From Prevotella sp. (GTDB taxonomy: Bacteria > Bacteroidota > Bacteroidia > Bacteroidales > Bacteroidaceae): a stretch of 36,341 nt of DNA. A program made the position numbers and the translations under genes. This document shows positions 29,737 to 36,341 of this stretch, in pieces. The stretch spans positions 1 through 36,341 of the forward strand of contig JAFUZD010000097.1 in NCBI GenBank assembly GCA_017476785.1, read 5' to 3'. How positions within the stretch are numbered: the stretch's first letter is position 1; each line of letters starts with the position of its first letter. Below the pieces are notes generated by a model, which made no database searches, had not been told where the DNA came from, and saw only the letters and a list, made by a program, of their open reading frames with translations.

Positions 29737-30879
29737 ATGAAGAAATACGTAATAACCGCACTGGCCGCGCTCTGTATGCTGTCGTGCAGCGAGAAGAAAT
29801 TCCACGTGGAAGGCACCATCAGCGAAGCCGCCGACTCGGTGCTCTACCTCGAGAACGTCAGTCTGACGGGTCCCGTCACCATCGATTCCGTGCGTCTCGG
29901 AGCCGAAGGCACCTTCAGCTTCAGCGGGGCGCAGGCCGCGACTCCCGAGTTCTATCGCCTGCGCATCGCCGGCCAGATTATCAATCTCTGCATCGACTCT
30001 ACCGAGACGGTCACCGTACGCGCGGCCTATCCCACGATGGCGGCCGAGTATGAGGTGGAGGGCTCGGACGACAACCTGAAGATTCGCGAGCTGGCCCAGC
30101 GGCAGATGCGCCTGCAGCAGCAGGCACTGGCCATACAGCGTGACCCCTCGCTGAGCGTCGATGCCGCCGGCGACAGCCTCCTGAGCATCATCCGCCAGTA
30201 TAAGGACGAGGTGAAGCGCACCTATATCTTCAGCGCACCGGGCAAGCCCTATGCCTACTTTGCCCTGTTCCAGACGCTGGGCGACTGGCTGCTGTTCAAC
30301 CCGAAGACCGACCCTGAAGACATCAAGGCCTTCCAAGCCGTGGCCACCAGCTGGGACACGTTCTACCCCGGTGCCGAGCGCAGCGAGAACCTGCGCAACA
30401 TCGCCATCACGGGTGTGAAGAACCAGCGCATCGTGGCAGCTGAGAATGCCCGCACCATCGATGCCTCGAAGGTGACCACCACGGGGCTCATCGACATCGC
30501 ACTGACCGACAACCACGGCCAGCTGCGCCACCTGACCGACCTGAAGGGACGTGTGGTGCTGCTCGACTTCCACGCCTTTGGCACCGACGACTCGCCCAAG
30601 CGCATCCTGCTGCTGCGCGAGCTCTACAACAAGTATCACACACAGGGACTGGAAATCTATCAGGTGTCGCTCGACGGCGACGAGCATTTCTGGAAGCAGC
30701 AGACGGCTGCCCTGCCGTGGATTAGCGTGCGCGAGCCCGAGGGAGCTGCCTCGACCGTCATCCAGCTGTACAACGTGCAGGCACTGCCCGAGTTCTTCCT
30801 CATTGACCGCGACAATAATCTGGTGGGCCGTTCGCAGCAGATCAGCGACGTCGATGCCGCTATCCGCCGACTGCTCTGA
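29737..30879 (+). CDS. TlpA-like lipoprotein with DUF4369 and no CxxC
   Basis: The 380-residue product has a lipoprotein signal (Cys17 in LCMLSCSEK). An N-terminal DUF4369-type beta domain spans about 21-110 (FHVEGTISEAADSVLYLENV). A helical middle follows, then a thioredoxin-like domain from about 250. In the thioredoxin domain the usual DFWASWCGPCRKE is replaced by DFHAFGTDDSPKR (277-289), so the two cysteines are Thr283 and Ser286 and the protein cannot do disulfide exchange. The cis-proline region ALPEFFLIDRD is kept (Pro351). Relatives with DUF4369 are common in Bacteroidetes, mostly with CxxC. The protein would be anchored in a membrane facing the periplasm or surface. It overlaps the next gene by one base (TGATG), so translation is coupled. 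Confidence 0.88.
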   Translation: MKKYVITALAALCMLSCSEKKFHVEGTISEAADSVLYLENVSLTGPVTIDSVRLGAEGTFSFSGAQAATPEFYRLRIAGQIINLCIDSTETVTVRAAYPTMAAEYEVEGSDDNLKIRELAQRQMRLQQQALAIQRDPSLSVDAAGDSLLSIIRQYKDEVKRTYIFSAPGKPYAYFALFQTLGDWLLFNPKTDPEDIKAFQAVATSWDTFYPGAERSENLRNIAITGVKNQRIVAAENARTIDASKVTTTGLIDIALTDNHGQLRHLTDLKGRVVLLDFHAFGTDDSPKRILLLRELYNKYHTQGLEIYQVSLDGDEHFWKQQTAALPWISVREPEGAASTVIQLYNVQALPEFFLIDRDNNLVGRSQQISDVDAAIRRLL

Positions 30880-32518
30880 TGAGACGACCTGCACTCTGCT
30901 GCCTGTTGGCACTCGCTGCCGCACTGCCGCTACGGCTGGCCGCACAGCAGCCCGCGACCCTGCTGAAGGGCGATGCCCGCATCGACGTGGAGCGGCTGGG
31001 TACGGCGGTCAATATGAACATCGACACGCGGCGACTCTCGCTCTGTGAGGCCCGCGTGCTGCGTAGCGCCCTCGCAGCCCGTCAGGGCTATGCCTTTGCC
31101 GACGGCAGCCTGCGTGCTCTCTTCCTGCGCACCTCGTGGTATCAGTCACGGCTGACGGAGCGCTGCCAGCGCGAACAGCTGCGCGGGCGCGACCTGCCGC
31201 TCAGCTATACGAAGGAGGAGCAGGCCTTTATCCGCCGGCTGAAGCTGCGCGAGACGCAGGCCCACGGCCATAACTTCATTGACGGCCGGCCCCATCTGCG
31301 CAATCTGGTCAACCCCTATCAAATGGAAGCCCTGACGCCCCAACAGCAGGAGATGCTGGGGCGTCAGGGCTTTGTCGTGGCCGATGGGCGACAGTCAATG
31401 CAGCGACTCTACCGGCAGAATGCCGACGAGTGGATGCCTACCTTCCTCGGCACCGACCTCTACGTCCTGCTGTTCAACCGCTTCTATGCGCAGCTGACGG
31501 CCGAGGTGAAGCTGAACGGGCTGACCGAGGAGGCGCGCCTGCTGCGCCTGCTGCTCGAGGAGGCCACCCAGCAGACGGCTCGCCAGTGGAAGAAGAGCAA
31601 GCTGATACGCGAGACGGCCGCAAAGAACCTGCGCTGGCTGGCACAGCAGCCCGACGGGCACAGCTGCTGGCGGCTCATCTGGAGCAGCCCACTGACGACG
31701 AGCTGCTGCAAGACGCCCTGCTGGCCTACACCATAGGCAGCCAGCCCGGCGTGCGCCAAGCCTACCAGCAGCTCTACCTGCTGGGGGCACAGTTCGACGG
31801 TGCCACGGCGCAGGTCACGCTGACCCATCTCTACGAGGCCATCCGCCGGCAGGATATGCCCATCGACAAGTTGCTCAAGAACAAGCGTAAGATGCAGGAG
31901 CTACGGCAGACAATGGAGCTGACGCGCGCGGAGATGGCCGGACAGGACGCCGAGGAGTGGAGCGTCACCGTGCACTCGCAGTGGCGGCAGATGATGCAGC
32001 GCCTCTCGCAGCGGCAGCCCGGTGCTCCCTTCCTGATGCTGTCGGAGGGCTGGCGCCAGCACCGCCAGCTGGTGGCGCAGCGGTCAGCAACGGCCGTGCC
32101 GGCCGACACGCTGGTGCTGCGGATGGTGCCCGAGGGCGGCGAGGCGCGCCCACGGCGTTCTGCCACGCCCCATCCGCCCGTAGTGTCAGGCTACGTAGAA
32201 CCCGACATTCGTTTCTGGAAGTCGGCCTTGCGCCTGTTGACGCAAATCCGGCAGACCTTAGATAATCATCAGATCAATTCGCCGCGCAATCGCCAGCTGC
32301 TGCGCATAATGCGCCAACAAACAAAATTCCTCCTCGCCGTCAGCGAGAAGGAATTGGATGGTGAACGCCTCACGGCCGATGAGCATCGCCGCATCGGCGC
32401 ACTGGCACTGTCGCTGGCCGAGTCGGCCGATACGACGGGGGTTCCCGTCTATGTGCTGGCTGAGGTCGACGGCTATCTCTCCGTGCTGCGCGGTGCCACG
32501 CTGCCGGTGCAGCCGTAG
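30879..32518 (+). pseudogene. YARHG / DUF3160-like exported protein, frameshifted
   Basis: Two open frames form one protein. Frame one (30879-31736) gives a signal peptide and a YARHG-type segment (LCEARVLRSALAARQGYAF), then DADEWMPTFLGTD-like sequence (NADEWMPTFLGTDLYVLLF), resembling the start of DUF3160. Frame two continues from about 31660 to 32518 with LLAAHLEQPTDDELLQDALL and, later, PDIRFWKSALRLLTQIRQTL and VSEKELDGERLTADE, again DUF3160-like. One added base in the GGG run at 31656-31658 would join the frames as DGAQLLAAHLEQP, giving about 546 residues. The C-terminus stops after VDGYLSVLRGATLPVQP, perhaps shorter than relatives. It may be a true mutation or a sequencing or assembly error. 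It overlaps the TlpA-like gene by one base. Function is unknown. Confidence 0.75.
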
Positions 32519-32534
32519 CACCGCCTGTCGTCGG

Positions 32535-33353
32535 TCAGAAGCTGCGGAGCCACGCCTTCAGCTCGCCCATCATCTCGAAGTGATAGTCGAACGACTGCAG
32601 GATGCCCCAGCCGTGGCCGCCCGTGGGATAGACGTGCAGCGTGGCCGGCACGTCGTGGCGGTAGCACTCCAGATAATAGCTCACGCCATTAGCCGGCAGC
32701 ACCACGTTGTCGTCGTCGCTCAGCACGATGAAGGCCCGCGGTGTGGCGCGCGTCACCTGCTGGTCGTTGCTGTACTCGCGCTCCAGCTTCTTCTTCGGTT
32801 TCTTGCCCAGCAGCAGGTCGTGCGACCCCTGATGGGTGATGCCCGGCTCCATCGTGATGACGGGGTAGAACAGGATTTGGAAGTTGGGCTTGGCGTCGCC
32901 CTTGCTGTGGGTGGCGATGGTCGAGGCCAGATGGCCGCCGGCCGAGAAGCCCATAATGCCAATGTCGTTGGGCTTGACATTCCACTGCGCGGCATTGCGG
33001 CGCACCAGCCTGATGGCTTCCTCGGCATCGCTGATGGGCACTTCCAGATGGCCGTTGGGCATTCGGTACTTCAGCACGATGACGGCGATGCCCTGCTGGT
33101 TGAAGAAGGGGGCCCACGCCGTGCCTTCCTTTTCCCACGCCAGATGCGAGTAGCCGCCGCCCGGGCAGATGACGATGGCGCGTCCCGTGGCGCGCCGCGC
33201 CTCGGGTAGGAAGACGGTCACCTTAGCTTTCTCCCGTTCATTGCCGTTGTCGTTAGGGGCTCCTTCGGGCCAGAGTGCGATGTCGGTGCCTTTCTGGGCC
33301 ATTGCCGTTGCTGCTACGAATAACATCAGAATCAGTGTTTTCAGTTTTTTCAT
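32535..33353 (-). CDS. Exported alpha/beta-hydrolase, probable carbohydrate acetylesterase
   Basis: The 272-residue product has a signal peptide (MKKLKTLILMLFVAATAMAQ). It has the fold and motifs of esterase/lipase-like alpha/beta hydrolases: the oxyanion motif CPGGGYSHLAWEKEG, the nucleophile elbow GIMGFSAGGHLAST, an Asp in LSDDDNVV, and the catalytic His in YPTGGHGWG. Bacteroidetes relatives of this type, starting IALWPEGAPN, are often found with hemicellulases and act as acetyl or feruloyl esterases. It could therefore support the xylan genes 20 kb away, though that is inferred. ATG 33353 begins the signal peptide. The frame is open upstream to 33533 through a repeat array, but that extension has no signal peptide and crosses a terminator. 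It converges on the DUF3160-like gene with a 16-base gap. Confidence 0.88.
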   Translation of the reverse strand: MKKLKTLILMLFVAATAMAQKGTDIALWPEGAPNDNGNEREKAKVTVFLPEARRATGRAIVICPGGGYSHLAWEKEGTAWAPFFNQQGIAVIVLKYRMPNGHLEVPISDAEEAIRLVRRNAAQWNVKPNDIGIMGFSAGGHLASTIATHSKGDAKPNFQILFYPVITMEPGITHQGSHDLLLGKKPKKKLEREYSNDQQVTRATPRAFIVLSDDDNVVLPANGVSYYLECYRHDVPATLHVYPTGGHGWGILQSFDYHFEMMGELKAWLRSF

Positions 33354-33371
33354 TGTTGCTTTCTTTTTTTT

Positions 33372-33504
33372 GGGGAGTTCTCGGAGTTCTCGGAGTTCTC
33401 GGAGTTCTCGGAGTTCTCGGGAGTGCTCGGAGTTCTCTGAGTTCTCTGAGTTCTCTGAGTTCTCTGAGTTCTCTGAGAGCTCAGAGTCCTCCGAGCGCTC
33501 CGAG
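33372..33504. repeat. 9-bp CTCGGAGTT / CTCTGAGTT array with inverted cap in the esterase leader
   Basis: About thirteen units: a run of CTCGGAGTT, a 10-base unit CTCGGGAGTG, another CTCGGAGTT, then four CTCTGAGTT and variants. The array closes with CTCCGAGCGCTCCGAG (33489-33504), one base different from the caps at 13291 and 29497. It ends about 19 bases from the esterase start codon, so it would be in the mRNA leader. Confidence 0.92.
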
Positions 33505-33547
33505 ATAAAAAAGGGGCTGCACCGATCAGTCACTGAGGGATGCAGCC
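33505..33547 (-). terminator. Terminator-like hairpin inside the esterase leader
   Basis: On the minus strand GGCTGCA (33547-33541) pairs with TGCAGCC (33521-33515), with an inner TCAG/CTGA pairing, followed by CCTTTTTTATC. It lies about 60 bases past the promoter at 33606 and before the 9-bp array and the start codon. Confidence 0.7.
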
Positions 33548-33605
33548 TAAAGATATAGATGGTAAAAGACGATTTACTGCTAATTCTTACTTAGCTTATC
33601 GGCTA

Positions 33606-33613
33606 CAAATATA
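33606..33613 (-). promoter_or_regulatory. Promoter of the esterase gene
   Basis: The minus strand reads TATATTTG with TTG 20 bases upstream. It is about 250 bases before the start codon at 33353; the leader holds a terminator hairpin and a repeat array. The gap 33614-33697 shows nothing else. Confidence 0.75.
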
Positions 33614-33697
33614 ATCAATTTTCTTGAATGCCGCAAGAAAAACCGACAAATTATTACTAAATTGACAGAAAATCCTACGATTTACAAGCCTTTGCGC

Positions 33698-36223
33698 CTA
33701 TTTTACCACATATTTCTTGCCGCTGCGGATGTAGACACCCGGGCGCAGCGTGCCGCTGATGCGACGGCCGTCGAGGGTGAATATGGGCTCCGTACGCGTG
33801 TCGGAACGGACGTCGCGGATGGCCGTCGTGTTCTCCGTGATGGTCAGGATGCCGGGTTGCAGCGTCAGCGTGTAGTTGCGGGCTTCGCCGCCGCTGATGG
33901 TGATGGCATACTGGCCTACGGCCGACTGTGCCGTGGCCGCCGTGCTGATGTAGGGCAGGCTGATCCACTCGGGCTCCGTCTCGCCGTTCTTCAGACCGTC
34001 GAACACGAGCTCGAACTCTGGATTCTCGCTCCACTGCTCACGGCTGACGCTGACCACGCTGACCGTCAGCGGGGCTTTCTTCACCGTCAGCGTGCCGTTG
34101 ACGAAGGTGAGGCCGCTGGCCGTGATGGTTCCGGCTGAGGGTATGATGTCGTAGGTGCCCACGGGCGACAGCTCGTCGGCCTCGCAGGTGAGCTCGGCAA
34201 CGCCGGTCACATAGTCGCCGCTGAGCGTATAGCCGAAGTTGGGGTTGGGGTCGCCGTAGTAGCGGTTGGCATTGCGCGCCTTCACCGTGGTGCCAAACTC
34301 AGCGATGTTGCTGAACCGCTTCCAGCCCTGCGCACGCTTGTAGGTGTCCTTCGTGCCGGCGGGGACGTAGAGCTTGGTGTAGGTGGAGTCGATGCCAGCA
34401 AAGGCATTGGCACCCACCGTGGGCACTTCGCGGTTCTCCACGCGGATGGTCTCCACCATCCGGCAGTTGTAGAAGGCCTGCTTGCCGATGCTGTTGACCG
34501 ACTCGGGGAACACCACCTTGCTGAGGTTGCGGCCGGCGAAGGCATAGGGATGAATCTCGGTCACCTCGCTGCCGATGGTCAGCTCGCCAGCCACCGAGGG
34601 CAGTGAGCCGATGATGACGTTAGGCTCGGCGCGCGAGTAGATGATGCCGTCGACGATGTCGTAGGTCTGCTGCGCATTGTCGTCGCTGCCTACGGTGCCC
34701 AGCGAGTCGATGATGGTCAGTCCGAAGGCACCGTCGCCGATGCTGTTCAGCGTCTCGGGGAGCACCAGCTTGCGCAGCCGCGTCGCACCGTAGAAGGCCT
34801 TATAGGGCAGCTCGTCGTCCTGCGTGGTGTAGCTGTTGCCGCTCTCTATCAGGTAGGGAGCACCGCCGCTGACGAAGCGGGCGTCCTTCAGTATCAGCTT
34901 GCTCAGCCGTCCGTGCGTGCTCACGCCCACCGAGTCGACACCGGCCATCCGGCGCAGTGCCTTCAGGTCGGTAGAGTTGATGGGACCGCTGACGGTCAGC
35001 TCGCTCACGTACTCCATATTCACGTCGTTCAGCTCGCTGACCAGCTGCCCGGCCTGCGTCAGCTCAACGACGGGCTGCACCAGCTCGGCCTGTATGGCCT
35101 GACTCTCGATGCCCACAATCATATCTTGCTCGTCCTTGAACTGATAGCCCGAGGGATTGAGCAGGGCAATGTCGTAGTAGCCGTTGTCATCGCCGCTCCA
35201 GCCCCAGTTGACGTGCACCTTACCGTCCTCGCGATAGCCGTCGAGCACGAAGGCGTGGCCTCCGTAGACCCACGGGCGCAGGTCGGCACCGCCGTAGTAG
35301 ATGGGTCCGTTGGTGCTGATTTCATTGTACACCAGTTCCATCCACTGTGCCTCCGTATAGTCTTCGCGCACCAGACAGGTGGCACCCTCCAGTCCGAAGT
35401 AGGTGCGCAGGCCGGCAGCCGCCTCGTCGCTGTAAGCACCGCTGCCGCCCGAGCTCGACGGACCGTACATCATATCGGCGGCCACGCCGCAGTCGAGCAT
35501 CAGCTGGGCCACTGCGTCGGCCTGTGTCTGCGTGTAGTTGCCATAGCTGTAACTGTCGAGCATATTGTCCCAGTCGTAGTAGTGGGCGCTGAAGTCGGTG
35601 GTCACCGCCGTGCGCTGTCCGCTGTAGGTCTCGCTGAGCGAGGGGTAGTAGATGGTGCGCTGCCCGATGCCGTGCTCGGGCTGGCGGAAGTAGTTGAGCA
35701 CCTGTGCCATTGCCGTGGCCACGCAGCCCGTCAGGCAGCGCTCATAGCCATTGGTTGCCTTGGGGCAGTAGTTGCTGTAAGGGGTGTCCTGATCCCACGT
35801 CGTGGTGAGCAGCTGCGGCACGGCAGTGGGAAACTTGTCCGGGTCGGGCTTCGTGGTGGTCAGGGGCGTGCCGCTGGCGGCAGCCTGCGTCACCACTTGG
35901 TCCACTGCGTTGAGCCACCACTCCAGATTGGTGTTGCGGCCGGCAGAGTAGGCCGTTTCAGAGACGCCCAGCACCTCGGGGGCCACGTCGTCCGTGGCCA
36001 CAACGGCATAGCTGCCGTTCTCATAGCCGATGAGGGCATAGCCTGCCGTTCGCTTCAGCTCCTTCGGCACGTCGTGGCGCGGAGCCAGCCGCAGGTGGGC
36101 ACGGTGTTCGTTGATGGCCTGTACGGCCGCCTGTTGCAGCTGTTCCTGCGTGCGTGGCTTGGCGGTTGCAGTGGCAGCTACGATAGCCGTCAGTGCCAGT
36201 GTCAGAACTTGCTGTTTGTTCAT
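33698..36223 (-). CDS. C10-family cysteine protease with BspA-like repeats, MBG-type domains and a sorting-type tail
   Basis: The 841-residue product has a signal peptide (MNKQQVLTLALTAIVAATATA) and a propeptide-like segment (about 22-135). A C10 (streptopain-like) domain follows, with Cys167 in CLTGCVATAMAQVL and His323 in YGGHAFVLDGY, then VHVNWGWSGDDNGYYDI. After it come BspA-like leucine-rich repeats (about 440-630, for example LRKLVLPETLNSIGDGAF), one or two MBG-type beta domains (YYGDPNPNFGYTLSG), and a C-terminal tail FTLDGRRISGTLRPGVYI followed by GKKYVVK. Such tails in Prevotella resemble type IX secretion signals, which suggests surface display or release. ATG 36223 is preferred over 36235 because AGGAG stands just before it. 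It has its own promoter box at 36263. Confidence 0.9.
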   Translation of the reverse strand: MNKQQVLTLALTAIVAATATAKPRTQEQLQQAAVQAINEHRAHLRLAPRHDVPKELKRTAGYALIGYENGSYAVVATDDVAPEVLGVSETAYSAGRNTNLEWWLNAVDQVVTQAAASGTPLTTTKPDPDKFPTAVPQLLTTTWDQDTPYSNYCPKATNGYERCLTGCVATAMAQVLNYFRQPEHGIGQRTIYYPSLSETYSGQRTAVTTDFSAHYYDWDNMLDSYSYGNYTQTQADAVAQLMLDCGVAADMMYGPSSSGGSGAYSDEAAAGLRTYFGLEGATCLVREDYTEAQWMELVYNEISTNGPIYYGGADLRPWVYGGHAFVLDGYREDGKVHVNWGWSGDDNGYYDIALLNPSGYQFKDEQDMIVGIESQAIQAELVQPVVELTQAGQLVSELNDVNMEYVSELTVSGPINSTDLKALRRMAGVDSVGVSTHGRLSKLILKDARFVSGGAPYLIESGNSYTTQDDELPYKAFYGATRLRKLVLPETLNSIGDGAFGLTIIDSLGTVGSDDNAQQTYDIVDGIIYSRAEPNVIIGSLPSVAGELTIGSEVTEIHPYAFAGRNLSKVVFPESVNSIGKQAFYNCRMVETIRVENREVPTVGANAFAGIDSTYTKLYVPAGTKDTYKRAQGWKRFSNIAEFGTTVKARNANRYYGDPNPNFGYTLSGDYVTGVAELTCEADELSPVGTYDIIPSAGTITASGLTFVNGTLTVKKAPLTVSVVSVSREQWSENPEFELVFDGLKNGETEPEWISLPYISTAATAQSAVGQYAITISGGEARNYTLTLQPGILTITENTTAIRDVRSDTRTEPIFTLDGRRISGTLRPGVYIRSGKKYVVK

Positions 36224-36262
36224 TATTCTCCTCATTTTCTTTCAGTTTTGCGTATTTGGCTA

Positions 36263-36270
36263 CAAAGTTA
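36263..36270 (-). promoter_or_regulatory. Promoter box for the C10 protease gene
   Basis: The minus strand reads TAACTTTG (TAnnTTTG), 40 bases before the chosen ATG, with TTTG about 22 bases further upstream. The remaining bases to the end of the window show no other feature. Confidence 0.7.
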
Positions 36271-36341
36271 CAACATTTTTCCCATATAGAAGCAAAAATC
36301 GTGGAAAAACCTAACCGGAACTCGGAACCCACCTACAACCC

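Noticed and set aside
31640..31680. Programmed ribosomal frameshift in the DUF3160-like gene
   Set aside because: No slippery heptamer is visible at the junction and the simplest repair is one base in a GGG run.
13189..33504. CRISPR arrays at the short tandem repeats
   Set aside because: Units are 9 bp and contiguous, with no spacers and no cas genes.
33354..33533. N-terminal extension of the esterase through the 9-bp array
   Set aside because: It would bury the signal peptide inside the protein and its start lies within the terminator hairpin; ATG 33353 gives a normal exported enzyme.

Overview
The window looks like a chromosomal segment of a Bacteroidales bacterium, most likely Prevotella or a close relative. 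Many genes are preceded by a TAnnTTTG promoter box of the Bacteroidetes type, and there are almost no purine-rich ribosome binding sites. Characteristic families are present: a large Bacteroidetes-type LepB, S46 and C10 peptidases, a flavodiiron protein, DUF4369 and DUF3943 proteins, and a SpmA/SpmB fusion. The C10 peptidase ends in a Prevotella-like LDGRR...GVYI...GKK tail. Coding DNA is GC-rich, so long antisense open frames are common; these were left out.

Layout. 1-3.8 kb (+): the 3' end of dapB, a repeat-filled gap, lepB, a second signal-peptidase-like gene without catalytic residues, a WbqC-family gene carrying an in-frame palindromic insert, and a DUF3332 lipoprotein. 3.86-3.94 kb (-): tRNA-Val(CAC). 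4.1-12.5 kb: a hemicellulose-use region. It has a GH127 beta-L-arabinofuranosidase and an SGNH acetylesterase on the minus strand. Facing away from them is a plus-strand operon of a GPH-type glycoside symporter, a secreted GH10 xylanase, a GH43 enzyme without signal peptide, and a sigma-70-family factor whose start codon lies inside the end of the GH43 gene. No SusC/SusD pair is present. 12.6-19.9 kb: M16 peptidase (-), PfkB kinase and flavodiiron protein (+), LOG-family protein (-), DEAD-box RNA helicase (+), membrane-bound AraC-type regulator (-). 20-24.9 kb (-): an operon of SpmAB-like protein, polysaccharide flippase and DPP7-like S46 peptidase. 25-26.6 kb (-): a FucP-like sugar symporter behind a long leader that contains a terminator. 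26.9-29.3 kb (-): a DUF3943 outer-membrane-type protein with glycine-rich repeats. 29.7-32.5 kb (+): a TlpA-like lipoprotein without its CxxC, then a frameshifted YARHG/DUF3160-like gene. 32.5-36.2 kb (-): an alpha/beta-hydrolase esterase and a multidomain C10 cysteine protease.

The hemicellulase genes make a coherent pathway. GH10 would cut xylan outside the cytoplasm. The SGNH esterase, GH127 and perhaps the distant alpha/beta-hydrolase would remove acetyl and arabinose groups. The symporter would import oligosaccharides and the cytoplasmic GH43 would finish them.

The most unusual signal is a set of short repeats that ignore gene boundaries. Three separate arrays of a 9-bp CTCGGAGNN unit all end in the same inverted cap, CTCCGAGnGCTCCGAG. 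One is inside the M16 peptidase gene, where it encodes a Ser-Glu-Asn repeat linker; one lies between divergent promoters; one is in the leader of the esterase gene. Other palindromic inserts sit in frame in the WbqC and flavodiiron genes. Three TCTCGCGAGA-type palindromes at 21-bp spacing, a 22-bp tandem repeat and a GGAGTG-rich repeat hairpin occur between genes. Together they suggest small dispersed repeat elements that can enter coding sequence and be tolerated. That is an inference from this window alone.
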